Shown here: positions 6,628 to 14,931 of the stretch, piece by piece
Layout of the letters: the number at the start of each line of letters is the position of its first letter
How positions within the stretch are numbered: the stretch's first letter is position 1
Source of the DNA: Betaproteobacteria bacterium
GTDB taxonomy: Bacteria > Pseudomonadota > Gammaproteobacteria > Burkholderiales > SG8-39
Reading direction: 5' to 3'
DNA: 43,756 bases
Assembly: GCA_947466535.1 (NCBI GenBank)
Contig: CANIEV010000011.1
Span: 1-43,756, forward strand
Notes under the pieces: generated by a model
The model's input: the letters and a program-made list of their open reading frames with translations, nothing else
The model's database searches: none
What the model was told of the DNA's origin: nothing
Made by a program: the position numbers and the translations under genes

Positions 6628-7875
6628 ATGCGCTATTCCCTGACCAATCTTGTCCGCAATGGCCTTTTTCGCCACGAACGTTGGCCGCGGGCGTGGCGTG
6701 CGGCGACGCCGGCGACCGGCTACGACGCGGTCGTCATCGGCGGGGGCGGTCACGGCCTGGCGTGCGCGTATCACCTGGCGAAAGACCATCGCATTGGCAG
6801 GGTGGCGGTGATCGAACGGGGCTGGATCGGCGGCGGCAATACCGGCCGCAACACGACGGTGATCCGCTCCAACTACCTGCGCGAGGACGGCATCCGCTTC
6901 CAGGACGAGAACCTGAAGCTCTGGACGGGCCTCACCCGGGAGCTGAATTTCAACCTGATGGTGAGCCCGCGCGGCCAGATGGAGGTGTTGCAGACCTGGG
7001 GCAAACTGCGCGACTCGCGCCGCCGCCTGCATGCGATGCGCCTGCTCGGTGCGGACTACGAACTCGTCGGCCCCGACGAGGTGCGGCGCAGGGTTCCGAT
7101 TCTGAACGCATCGCCGTCGATGCGACTGCCGGTGCTCGGTGGCGCCTGGCAGGGGCGAGCGGGAACAGTTCGACACGACGCGGTGGCCTGGGGCTACGCG
7201 CGGGCGGCGGATTCGCGCGGCGTGGACATCATCGAGAACTGCGAAGTCACCGGCATCGATCGCGAGGGCGGCGCGGTAAGCGGCGTGCGCACCACGCGCG
7301 GCGACATCCGCACCTCGCGGGTGGGCGTGGCGGTCGCCGGTAATTCGGGGCGCGTGGCGGCGATGGCGGGCCTGCGGCTGCCGGTGGAAACCGTGCCCTT
7401 GCAGGCCTTCGTGTCCGAACCGATGAAGCCGGTGCTCGATGTGGTGGTGACCTGTCCCGCGCTCTCGGTGTATCTCAGTCAATCGGACAAGGGCGAACTC
7501 GTGATCGGCGGCGGCTCGGACGCCTACGTGTCGTACGCGCAGCGCGGCAGCTATCAGGTGCTTGAGGACACGATCGTGAGCCTGGTGGAAATGTTCCCGC
7601 TGCTCTCGCGAGTGAAGCTGATGCGGCAGTGGGCGGGCGCGATTGATTTGTCCTACGACACCAGCCCGATCATTTCCGGCACGGCGGTCCGCGGCCTGTA
7701 CTTCAGCACCGGCTGGGGATCGGGCGGCTTCAAGGCGATTCCCGCCGGCGGGCGCGCGTTCGCGAAGCTGCTGGCGTCCGGCGAGCCGGATGCCTTCGCC
7801 GCGCCGTTTTCCCTCGATCGATTCTCGCGCGGCCGGCCGGTGTTTGAAACCGCCAGCGCATCCAACCGGTTCTAA
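6628..7875 (+). CDS. soxB: Sarcosine oxidase beta subunit
   Basis: The 415-residue flavoprotein of heterotetrameric sarcosine oxidase, which oxidatively demethylates sarcosine to glycine, has the Rossmann motif VVIGGGGHGLA (36-46). It also has the family stretch GWIGGGNTGRNTTVIRSNYL, and H183 in TVRHDAVAWGYARAA, at the position where the corynebacterial enzyme binds FMN covalently. I chose the ATG at 6628 because the protein then begins MRYSLTNLVRNGL, as family members do; a frame open upstream to 6514 adds 38 residues unlike the family. It is the first gene of soxBDAG, with soxD 18 bases on. Confidence 0.95.
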   Translation: MRYSLTNLVRNGLFRHERWPRAWRAATPATGYDAVVIGGGGHGLACAYHLAKDHRIGRVAVIERGWIGGGNTGRNTTVIRSNYLREDGIRFQDENLKLWTGLTRELNFNLMVSPRGQMEVLQTWGKLRDSRRRLHAMRLLGADYELVGPDEVRRRVPILNASPSMRLPVLGGAWQGRAGTVRHDAVAWGYARAADSRGVDIIENCEVTGIDREGGAVSGVRTTRGDIRTSRVGVAVAGNSGRVAAMAGLRLPVETVPLQAFVSEPMKPVLDVVVTCPALSVYLSQSDKGELVIGGGSDAYVSYAQRGSYQVLEDTIVSLVEMFPLLSRVKLMRQWAGAIDLSYDTSPIISGTAVRGLYFSTGWGSGGFKAIPAGGRAFAKLLASGEPDAFAAPFSLDRFSRGRPVFETASASNRF

Positions 7876-7893
7876 TCCGAACGCTCATCCCGC

Positions 7894-8157
7894 ATGCTGC
7901 TCATTCCCTGCCCCTTCTGCGGCGAGCGCGCCGAGATTGAATTCGTCGCCGGTGGCGAGGCGGTCACGCGTCCCGAGAATCCCGCCGTGCTCGATGACGC
8001 GGTGTTCACCGATTACCTCTACAACCGCGACAACCGGCGCGGCGCACTGCGTGAACAGTGGTGGCATGCGCACGGCTGCCGCCGCTGGCTGGTGGTGGAG
8101 CGGGATACGCAATCGAATGAGATCTTGTCGGTGCGCGATTCGGAGTCGGCCGGGTGA
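7894..8157 (+). CDS. soxD: Sarcosine oxidase delta subunit
   Basis: The 87-residue small subunit of heterotetrameric sarcosine oxidase has a zinc site formed by CPFC (C6, C9) and by HAHGC (H59, C63 region). The WWHAHGCRRWL segment is diagnostic of the family. The length matches known delta subunits. Its stop overlaps the GTG start of soxA (GTGA), so translation of the two is coupled. Confidence 0.94.
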   Translation: MLLIPCPFCGERAEIEFVAGGEAVTRPENPAVLDDAVFTDYLYNRDNRRGALREQWWHAHGCRRWLVVERDTQSNEILSVRDSESAG

Positions 8158-11099
8158 GCGGCAAGCGCCTCACAAGCGGTGGCCTGATCGACAGGAGCGC
8201 GCCTGTCGCCTTCGAGTTCGACGGCAAGACTTACTCTGGCTTTGCTGGCGACACGCTCGCCTCCGCGCTGCTCGCCTCGGGCGTGCGGGTATTCGCGCGC
8301 AGCTTCAAGTACCACCGGCCGCGCGGCGTGGTCGGTGCCGGGGTCGACGAACCGAATGCCTTTGTTCAGCTCCGCACGCCGCGCGACGAGCCGAACGCCC
8401 TTGCGACGACTCTCGCGCTCGAGCCGGGCATCGCCGCCGCCGGCATGAACTGCTGGCCGTCGCTCGGGTTTGACCTCGGTGCGTTCGCCGATCGCCTGCA
8501 TGCCTTCCTTCCGGCGGGCTTCTATTACAAGACCTTCATGTGGCCGGCGCGTGCGTGGCCGTTCTACGAACGCTGGATACGTTGTGCCGCCGGGCTTGGC
8601 CGTGCGCCGGTCAGCGCATCGACGGTGGAATCGCAAAAACGCTTTGCGCATTGCGACCTGCTGGTTGCGGGTGCGGGCCCGGCGGGGATCGCGGCGGCGC
8701 TCGCGGCGGCCAGATGCGGCGCGCGGGTGATGCTTGCGGACGATGCGGCGACACCGGGAGGTGCACTGCATGCGCGCGCGGATGACGTGGTGTCGATGGC
8801 ATGGATGTCTGCTGCGACTGCGGAGCTCGATGCGATGCCGAACGTGCGGCGGCTCGCGGGCACGACGGTGTTCGGTCATTACGACCACGGGTTTTTCGGC
8901 GCGATCGAAAGGCGCGGTCTCGTCTTCGAGCGTGCCTGGAAAATCCGCGCGCGACGAAGCGTGATCGCCACCGGCGCGATCGAGCGCCCGCTGGTGTTCT
9001 CGGGCAACGACGTTCCGGGCGTGATGCTCGCCTCGGCGGTTCGCTCGTACCTGCACCGTCACGCGGTGGCCTGCGGGTCGCGGCTGCTGCTCCTTTGCAA
9101 CAACGACGATGCGTATGCGGCGGCGTTCGACTGCGCGCGCGCCGGGATCGCGGTGGCGGGCATCGCGGACCTGCGCGATCGCGTCGATGCATCTCTGCAA
9201 GAAAAGGCGGCGGAACTCGGCATCGACATTCATCTCGGGACGAGCATCATCCGGGTGCACGGACGGCTGTCGGTCAGCGGCGCGGAGATCGCGCCGACCG
9301 CCGCGCCGCGCGCGGGGCGCCGCGTCGATTGCGACCTGATCGCGATGTCCGGTGGATGGAGTCCGGCGCTGCATCTTCATTCGCAGGCGGGCGGTCGCGC
9401 GGTGTATGACGACGCGCGAGCCTGTTTCGTCCCGGCGACCGGCCCTGCGAACTCGCAGTGCGCGGGCTCGGCCAACGGAACGTTCGACACCCGCGACTGC
9501 ATCGCGGAAGGCATTGCTGCGGGACAGGTAGCCTCGGCCGCGCTCGGCCTGCGAGCGTCACAGATTGATCCGCCCGGGGGCGTGATCGCATCGATGTGCG
9601 CGGTGCAGGCAAGCTGGGTGTTGCCCGAGGCACGGGGAGGCCGCGCCTTCGTGGACCTCGCCAACGACGTGACTGCGGATGACATCGCGCTCGCGCATCG
9701 AGAGGGCTACCGCTCGGTCGAGCACATGAAGCGTTACACCACCGCCGGGATGGGCGCGGACCAGGGCAAGGGCGCGAACGTGAACGCGATCGGCCTGATG
9801 GCGGCCGAGCGCGGCGTGGCCCCCGGCGATGTCGGAACCACCAGCTTCCGGCCGCCGTATTCGCCGGTCGCGTTCGGTGCGATCGCGGCCGACGAGCCGG
9901 GTGCGCGCGTGCGGCCGGCGCGCGAGACGCCGATGACCGCCTGGCACGAAGCCAGCGGCGCGGTGATGTACGAATCCGGCGCGAACTGGCGCCGCCCCGG
10001 CTATTACCTCCGCGCTGGCGAGGCGATGGCCGATGCTGTGCGGCGCGAATGCCTTGCGGTGCGCAATGCGGTGGGCATCTACGACAGCACGCCGCTTGGC
10101 AAATTCGAGGTGCGCGGCCCCGATGCGACGGTGTTCCTCGAGCGGGTGTACTCGGGATTTGTCGCCGATCTCGCGCCGGGCGCGGGACGCTATGGCCTGA
10201 TGCTGCGCGAGGACGGGCGGCTCCTCGATGACGGCGTGGCGTTTCGGCTGGAGCAGAACGCGTTCTGGGTATCGACCACCTCGGGAAATGCGGATGCGGT
10301 GCATGCGTGGCTGGAATACCTGCGCCAGCGCGTGTTCCGGATGAAAGTCTTCATCACGCCGGTCACCGCGCAATGGGCGAACGCGGTGGTGTGCGGACCG
10401 CTCGCCCGCAAGGTGCTGGAAGCGGCAGGCACCGATATTGATCTTTCCCCGCAGGCGTTCGCGTTCATGCAGGTTCGCGACGGCCGGGTGGCCGGCCTGC
10501 CCGCGCGGATGTTCCGGGTGAGCTTCACAGGCGAACTGAGTTACGAGATCAACGTCCCTGCGCGCTACGGTCATGCGCTCTGGGAAGCGCTTTGCAATGC
10601 GGGACAGGCCTTCGGCATGATGCCGGTCGGTTCGGAAGCCAATCACGTTCTCCGGATCGAAAAGGGTTACATCTCGATCGGCCACGAGGCGGACGGCATT
10701 GCCACGCCGCGCGACCTCGGTCTTGCCTGGGCGGTGAAGGACGCAAAGCCCGACTTCATCGGCAAGCGCGCGCTTGCGCGCGATGCGGCGCTGGGCGGAA
10801 CTCGGCGGCAACTCGTGGGCCTGCTCGCGCAGGATCCGGCGACGGTGCTGGCCGAGGGCGCGCAGGTCATCGGGGCCGACAACTCTGCGCAGGGTTACGT
10901 CACTGCAAGCGTGATGAGTCCGTCGCTCGGGCGATCGATCGCGCTCGCCCTGCTGGATGACGGACGCAAGCGCATCGGCGAAGCGGTGCAGGTGACGGTG
11001 CAGACACCCGTTCACAGGACAGCGGGCCTGTCGCGCACGCAGGCGACGGTGGTGAAGCCGGCGTTCTACGACATTCCCGGGGGGCGCCTGCGTGACTGA
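8154..11099 (+). CDS. soxA: Sarcosine oxidase alpha subunit
   Basis: The 981-residue alpha subunit begins with a ferredoxin-like Fer2_4 domain (about 10-110). A central NAD/FAD-binding region follows, starting at VAGAGPAGIAAALAAARCGA (171-190). The C-terminal half (about 600-980) is a GcvT/aminomethyltransferase-like domain that binds tetrahydrofolate and captures the one-carbon unit as methylene-THF. The start is GTG at 8154, overlapping the soxD stop, and the end overlaps the soxG GTG start. The full length of about 1000 residues and intact motifs indicate a working enzyme. No folate-processing genes (glyA, purU, folD) adjoin the operon here. Confidence 0.95.
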   Translation: MSGKRLTSGGLIDRSAPVAFEFDGKTYSGFAGDTLASALLASGVRVFARSFKYHRPRGVVGAGVDEPNAFVQLRTPRDEPNALATTLALEPGIAAAGMNCWPSLGFDLGAFADRLHAFLPAGFYYKTFMWPARAWPFYERWIRCAAGLGRAPVSASTVESQKRFAHCDLLVAGAGPAGIAAALAAARCGARVMLADDAATPGGALHARADDVVSMAWMSAATAELDAMPNVRRLAGTTVFGHYDHGFFGAIERRGLVFERAWKIRARRSVIATGAIERPLVFSGNDVPGVMLASAVRSYLHRHAVACGSRLLLLCNNDDAYAAAFDCARAGIAVAGIADLRDRVDASLQEKAAELGIDIHLGTSIIRVHGRLSVSGAEIAPTAAPRAGRRVDCDLIAMSGGWSPALHLHSQAGGRAVYDDARACFVPATGPANSQCAGSANGTFDTRDCIAEGIAAGQVASAALGLRASQIDPPGGVIASMCAVQASWVLPEARGGRAFVDLANDVTADDIALAHREGYRSVEHMKRYTTAGMGADQGKGANVNAIGLMAAERGVAPGDVGTTSFRPPYSPVAFGAIAADEPGARVRPARETPMTAWHEASGAVMYESGANWRRPGYYLRAGEAMADAVRRECLAVRNAVGIYDSTPLGKFEVRGPDATVFLERVYSGFVADLAPGAGRYGLMLREDGRLLDDGVAFRLEQNAFWVSTTSGNADAVHAWLEYLRQRVFRMKVFITPVTAQWANAVVCGPLARKVLEAAGTDIDLSPQAFAFMQVRDGRVAGLPARMFRVSFTGELSYEINVPARYGHALWEALCNAGQAFGMMPVGSEANHVLRIEKGYISIGHEADGIATPRDLGLAWAVKDAKPDFIGKRALARDAALGGTRRQLVGLLAQDPATVLAEGAQVIGADNSAQGYVTASVMSPSLGRSIALALLDDGRKRIGEAVQVTVQTPVHRTAGLSRTQATVVKPAFYDIPGGRLRD

Positions 11100-11604
11100 G
11101 ATGAATTGCTATCGCGCGCGGGTAATCCGACGGCCGCTGGAGGGCTGGATCAGCCTCCAGGCGGATGCGCCGTCGCTCGCGCAGATCGAGGCCGCATCGG
11201 GCATTCGTTTGCCGAGCGCGATCGGAATGCACGTAAGCAACGCGGCGGTAGAGGTGTTTCGCACCGGGCCGGACGAATGCCTGCTGCGTTTCGGGATTGC
11301 TCAGGAAGCGGACATGCTCACGCGGCTGCGTCTGGCCGCAGGCGATGCGAACGCGGCGATCGCGCTTGTCAGCGATGCCTCGGTCGGCTTCGATGTCATC
11401 GGCGAGGATGCCTCGTTGGTGCTCGCGCAGGGCTGTCCGCTCGATCTCGACGGGATGCCTGCCGATGTATGCGCTCGGACCTTGCTGGGCAGGGTGCCGA
11501 TGCTCGTCGCGCGAATCGAAGGCGGATTCGCGCTCTGGGTGGAACGCAGCCACGCGAGCCATGTACAGGCCTGGCTCGAGGCCGGAGCGGCCGGGACGCG
11601 CTGA
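11092..11604 (+). CDS. soxG: Sarcosine oxidase gamma subunit
   Basis: The 170-residue gamma subunit is weakly conserved but recognisable by size, position after soxA, and a GcvT-like fold with segments such as GPDECLLRF and FDVIGEDASLVLAQGCPLDL. The GTG at 11092 overlaps the soxA stop, matching the style of the other junctions; an ATG at 11101 is an alternative. It closes the operon and is followed by only 16 bases before the convergent Fe-S gene. Confidence 0.9.
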   Translation: MTEMNCYRARVIRRPLEGWISLQADAPSLAQIEAASGIRLPSAIGMHVSNAAVEVFRTGPDECLLRFGIAQEADMLTRLRLAAGDANAAIALVSDASVGFDVIGEDASLVLAQGCPLDLDGMPADVCARTLLGRVPMLVARIEGGFALWVERSHASHVQAWLEAGAAGTR

Positions 11605-11612
11605 ACGCGTCC
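11594..11612. terminator. Short hairpin over the soxG stop codon
   Basis: GGACGCG (11594-11600) and CGCGTCC (11606-11612) form a perfect 7-bp stem with loop CTGAA containing the stop codon. It sits between convergent genes and could stop transcription from either side, though no T-run follows. Confidence 0.4.
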
Positions 11613-11620
11613 TTGCGCGG

Positions 11621-12607
11621 TCAGGTCGGAGCTGAAGCCTCGCCGGTTTTTTTCTCCCGACGCTTCGCCATCTTGGCGAGCAGGTTCGGCCGCACCGTCG
11701 GGCGCGTCCACGGGCATACCGCGATGCACAGGCCGCAGGTGGAGGCTTCGACGAAGTAGGGGATGCACTTGTCGAAATCGACATACCAGCGCTCGACGCC
11801 GCGAATCATCTGCTTGTGATCGGAGATCGCCTCCGGCGGGCAGGCCTTGGTGCAGATCTGGCAGTTGGCGCAGAAATCGTCCGCGCCGAAGGTGTCGCGG
11901 TTGGTCGCGAGGAGTGGCATGTCGGTGGTGACGCCCGCCAGCCGGAATCCCGAGCCGAACTGGCGGCTGATCATCGAGCCGTGCTTGCCGAGTTCGCCCA
12001 AGCCCGCTTCGATCGCGGGCGGAATCAGCAGCAGCGCATCCGCGTTCGGTCCGGGGAAGGCGCGCGCGTTGTAGCCCTGCGAGCGGATCCAGTTGGCGAG
12101 CGCGTACGAGGCACGCGTGCCGCGCGCGTACTGCATCGCCACGTCGGTGACGCCCACGCCGTTGTGCTCGTCCGAGGGCAACTGCACGATCTTGTCGTAG
12201 TTGTGGCCGAAGCCGAGCATGATCACCCACGAGTCGGTGATTTCGTAGCCCTCGAACACCCAGAGTGGATTCATTGCCGTCATGCCGACGAGATCGGCTT
12301 CGTTCGCGAGAGCGAACTCCCTTGCCGCAGCGGAGAATTCCCCGGCGCTTCCCGGCTTGCGCTCGGGCGCGATCGGGCCGAGCCCGGGATGTTTGTGCGC
12401 GGCCATGAAGATCTCGGCGGCGCCGGGGCATTGGCGCGAATATTTCCTCGACTCCGCCTGCAGTTCGCCGAACGGATGCTTGTCCACCGGATGCCAGAAG
12501 AAGGGCGAGGGCCGGCGTTGGGCGGTTTCGCCCAAGCCGTTGATCGGGTTTCCCGAGACCGGCATCAGGGCAAGCGTCTCGGGCCTGGGTGTGAATTTCT
12601 CGCTCAA
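11621..12607 (-). CDS. Reductive-dehalogenase/QueG-like protein with two 4Fe-4S clusters
   Basis: The 328-residue cytoplasmic protein has two ferredoxin motifs near its end: C246-xx-C249-xx-C252-xxx-C256-P, and C281 with C291-xx-C294-xxx-C298-PW. The preceding AGLGELGKHGSMISRQFGSG segment is shared with reductive dehalogenases and epoxyqueuosine reductase QueG, both cobalamin-dependent. No twin-arginine signal and no RdhB anchor gene are present, so it is not a classical respiratory dehalogenase. It may be a catabolic RdhA-like enzyme or an uncharacterised corrinoid reductase. It is transcribed alone, convergent to soxG and divergent from the AA_synth-family gene. Family placement is good; substrate and cobalamin binding are not proved. 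Confidence 0.78.
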   Translation of the reverse strand: MSEKFTPRPETLALMPVSGNPINGLGETAQRRPSPFFWHPVDKHPFGELQAESRKYSRQCPGAAEIFMAAHKHPGLGPIAPERKPGSAGEFSAAAREFALANEADLVGMTAMNPLWVFEGYEITDSWVIMLGFGHNYDKIVQLPSDEHNGVGVTDVAMQYARGTRASYALANWIRSQGYNARAFPGPNADALLLIPPAIEAGLGELGKHGSMISRQFGSGFRLAGVTTDMPLLATNRDTFGADDFCANCQICTKACPPEAISDHKQMIRGVERWYVDFDKCIPYFVEASTCGLCIAVCPWTRPTVRPNLLAKMAKRREKKTGEASAPT

Positions 12608-12733
12608 TCTCGCCTCCGCAAGGTTCAGTTCGCATGGTGCACTCGCCGGCGTGCGAAGGCAATCGCCCCGAACGGGGTCCGGGGCGGCTCCTTGTTATCA
12701 TTCGCCTTGAACCGGACAAGGGAGCATCACCGC

Positions 12734-13339
12734 ATGGCCAAGAAAGCGAACTTCCACGGCTACCATATCCGCAAGTGGTACCTGCAGATCGAGGACACCC
12801 TCGCCAACGAAACCGGTGTTCTTGCCGACGGCGCGCCGGTGAAGAAGATCATCATCGCGGCCGCGATCCACAATCCCTACGCGGGGCGTTTTTCGAAGAA
12901 TCTCGACAAGATCGTGAAAGCCTCGCCCAAGCTCGGCCACGAATTCGGTCGTCGCATCCGCGAGGCGGCGGGCAAGGCGACGATCGAGAGCTACGGCAAG
13001 GCCTGTCTCGTCGGCACCGCGGGCGAATACGAGCACGGCAATGCGTTTCTCACCAGCATCTTTGCCGACCCGGTGCGCGATGCGATCGGCGGCGGACTCT
13101 CGTGGGTGCCCTCCACCGGCAAGCGCGGCGGCCCGGGCACCGAGATCGATGTGCCGCTTGCGCACAAGAACGCGCTCTATGTGCGCTCGCACTACGACAC
13201 GATCAGCGCGAGCTTCGGCGACGCGCCCGCGCCCGATGAAGTGCTGGTGATTTTCGGCTTCGCGACCCGCGGGCGCCTGAATGCTCGCCTGGGCGGCCTG
13301 AAGGCGGGCGCAATCAAGGGCAAGGACGGGCTGCGCTAG
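12734..13339 (+). CDS. AA_synth (DUF1185) family protein
   Basis: The 201-residue protein resembles the family named amino acid synthesis (Pfam AA_synth, DUF1185). Signatures include the start YHIRKWYLQIEDTLANETG, then KKIIIAAAIHNPYAGRF, and SFGDAPAPDEVLVIFG towards the end. The family's biochemical role is not established; members often sit in catabolic clusters of Burkholderiales. It has no signal peptide or membrane helix. AAGGGAG lies about 10 bases before the ATG at 12734; a longer open frame upstream is not supported by family similarity. An alpha/beta hydrolase follows 22 bases downstream, probably in the same transcript. Confidence 0.8.
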   Translation: MAKKANFHGYHIRKWYLQIEDTLANETGVLADGAPVKKIIIAAAIHNPYAGRFSKNLDKIVKASPKLGHEFGRRIREAAGKATIESYGKACLVGTAGEYEHGNAFLTSIFADPVRDAIGGGLSWVPSTGKRGGPGTEIDVPLAHKNALYVRSHYDTISASFGDAPAPDEVLVIFGFATRGRLNARLGGLKAGAIKGKDGLR

Positions 13340-13361
13340 GCGCGCGGGCACGGGAGGCGTG

Positions 13362-14207
13362 ATGAGCAAGCGAAGCGATGTCGTGGTCGACGGAGTACGC
13401 CTGAGCATCCTGTCGGAAGGGCAGGCAACGCAGGGCCTGTTCCTGCTCCACGGCATCGGCTTTGGCGCGGATTCGTTTCTGCGCAACATGATGCCGCCCA
13501 CGCCGCAGATACGCGTGGTGGCGGTGGACCTGCCCGGCCACGGTTTCAGCGATGCGATGGATTACGGCGGAAAGCCGCCTCAACTCGTTATGGCAGGACT
13601 GATCAATCGCCTCGCCGATCTCCTCGGGTTGAAGAGTTGGTCGGTGGCGGGGAGTTCCTACGGCGCGATCGTCGCGTCGCTTGCCTGGTTCGACCGGCCG
13701 GCACAGGTGAAATCCCTGATCCTGATCGGCAGCGGCTCGGTGTTCCATGCGACCGAGCAGCAGAAAAAGACGCTCGCTGCCTCGGTCGCCAACGGCCGCA
13801 CCGCGATGATCAATCCGACGCTCGAGTCCTGCCGCAAGCGCGCGGGCAACATCGTCTTCGATCCGACGGTGGTGCCGGAGGAAATGGTGGAGTCGCAGCT
13901 CGAGTCCTACCGCCTGCCCGACCGGCTAGCTGCCTACGAAAATACCGTGAACGAGACGGTGCGTACGATGGAGTTGCCGGGCGCGCGCGTGCTCGACCGG
14001 CTGGAGGCGATGCGCGTGCCGACGCTCATCATCACCGGGCGCAACGACATCCGCTCTTCCTGGGAAAAACATGTCGAGGGGACAGCGCGCATGCCCGACG
14101 CGGAACTGAAGATTTACGAGGATTGCGGGCACATTCCCTACCTCGAGCACGCCGACCGGTTCAACGCCGACATGGCGGATTTTCTCCGCCGGCACCCGCC
14201 CGGCTGA
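13362..14207 (+). CDS. Alpha/beta hydrolase
   Basis: The protein is a 281-residue serine hydrolase. The nucleophile elbow is AGSSYGA (S99), the acid is D in TGRNDIRSS, the histidine is in CGHIPYLEH, and the oxyanion region is LLHGIGFGADSF. The fold and size are like meta-cleavage product hydrolases and esterases, so it may cut a C-C or ester bond of an aromatic-derived acid. I chose ATG 13362 because GGGAGG lies 4 bases upstream; the GTG at 13359 would be too close. It forms a probable two-gene unit with the AA_synth-family gene. Confidence 0.87.
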   Translation: MSKRSDVVVDGVRLSILSEGQATQGLFLLHGIGFGADSFLRNMMPPTPQIRVVAVDLPGHGFSDAMDYGGKPPQLVMAGLINRLADLLGLKSWSVAGSSYGAIVASLAWFDRPAQVKSLILIGSGSVFHATEQQKKTLAASVANGRTAMINPTLESCRKRAGNIVFDPTVVPEEMVESQLESYRLPDRLAAYENTVNETVRTMELPGARVLDRLEAMRVPTLIITGRNDIRSSWEKHVEGTARMPDAELKIYEDCGHIPYLEHADRFNADMADFLRRHPPG

Positions 14208-14216
14208 ACCCCGGAT

Positions 14217-14233
14217 TGCGCCCGCCGGGCGCA
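14217..14233. other. Small hairpin after the alpha/beta hydrolase gene
   Basis: TGCGCCC (14217-14223) and GGGCGCA (14227-14233) form a 7-bp stem with a 3-base loop. An A-run follows on the plus strand rather than T, so it is not a clear intrinsic terminator for the hydrolase gene. The rest of the 14208-14449 gap contains only a weak TATACT box at 14282-14287. Confidence 0.35.
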
Positions 14234-14449
14234 CCAAAAACCCGCCGAGGTATCCCCGGCAACCGGTTTTCACCACAAGCCTATACTGAGGGTCCTCCGG
14301 ACCGTTCTGTCCTGCTCTGTTCGAACCGCGCGATTCTTGCGCGATCCGCTGCAAGACTCCTCAGGCGTCCCGCTGTGGTGCTCATCCCGAGCTGACCGTG
14401 CGTCTTCACGACCGCGGGTAACGTATCCCCTGCGCGGAAGGAATACGCC

Positions 14450-14803
14450 TTGGCCAATATCGAACGCACCCCCCTGCTTCAAACCCGACTGCTTGAAATG
14501 CGCGATCGCCTGCAAGTGGAGATCGAGGCTGCAAACGCGGCATCAAAATCGGCAATGGCCCTGACGGGCGGACCCGCCCAGCCGAGGATGGACCCGCAGC
14601 AGAAGGCACTCGCGTTGCTGGCGGTGCAGAAGCTCACCAACCAGAGCCGGCGCGTCGCCGCGGCGCTCGACCGGATCGCCCAGTCGAGCTACGGCGTGTG
14701 CTGCGAATGCGGCGGCGAAGTCGAGTCGGGTCGTCTGGACACAGACCCGCCGACGCCGTTCTGTGCCGAATGCCAGGTGGACCTGGACGCGCAGAAGGCC
14801 TGA
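14450..14803 (+). CDS. DksA/TraR-family zinc-finger protein (TTG start)
   Basis: The 117-residue protein has a helical, coiled-coil-like N-terminal half and a C4 zinc finger, C-CE-C then C-AE-C, near its end. This is the layout of DksA and TraR, which enter the RNA polymerase secondary channel. The acidic DxxDxA tip of true DksA is not evident, so its effect on polymerase is uncertain. The TTG at 14450 is supported by AAGGA seven bases upstream; the next in-frame ATG would cut the coiled coil. It stands alone, followed by a terminator-like hairpin and convergent to the hydroxyacyl-CoA dehydrogenase gene. Confidence 0.85.
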   Translation: MANIERTPLLQTRLLEMRDRLQVEIEAANAASKSAMALTGGPAQPRMDPQQKALALLAVQKLTNQSRRVAAALDRIAQSSYGVCCECGGEVESGRLDTDPPTPFCAECQVDLDAQKA

Positions 14804-14822
14804 TCCGCGTCGAGCGGATTTT
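14803..14822 (+). terminator. Intrinsic terminator-like hairpin after the DksA-family gene
   Basis: ATCCGC (14803-14808), loop GTCGA and GCGGAT (14814-14819) are followed by TTT. The stem begins at the last base of the stop codon. A second hairpin, CGGAAAAG (14823-14830) with CTTTTCCG (14842-14849), follows at once. Confidence 0.5.
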
Positions 14823-14877
14823 CGGAAAAGTGCGCAATTGCCTTTTCCGGAGCCAGCATTGAAGCGTAGAAATGGAT

Positions 14878-14907
14878 AAATCGATTGCTAAAATTAGCAA
14901 TCGATTT
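14878..14907. repeat. AT-rich 30-base near-perfect palindrome
   Basis: AAATCGATTGCTAA (14878-14891) and its exact reverse complement (14894-14907) are separated by AA. It lies between the convergent DksA-family and hydroxyacyl-CoA dehydrogenase genes. Its AT content stands out from the GC-rich surroundings. It could be a bidirectional terminator stem or a protein-binding site. Confidence 0.6.
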
Positions 14908-14931
14908 ACTGGCGATTGATAAAACGGCGGT

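Noticed and set aside
8019-11015. Long open frames of about 450-490 codons on the minus strand across soxA
   Set aside because: They lie antisense to a gene with intact domains and have Arg/His/Pro-rich, low-complexity translations typical of GC-rich shadow frames.
11621-12607. Organohalide-respiration system
   Set aside because: No twin-arginine signal, no membrane anchor RdhB and no regulator are encoded, and the surroundings are aerobic.
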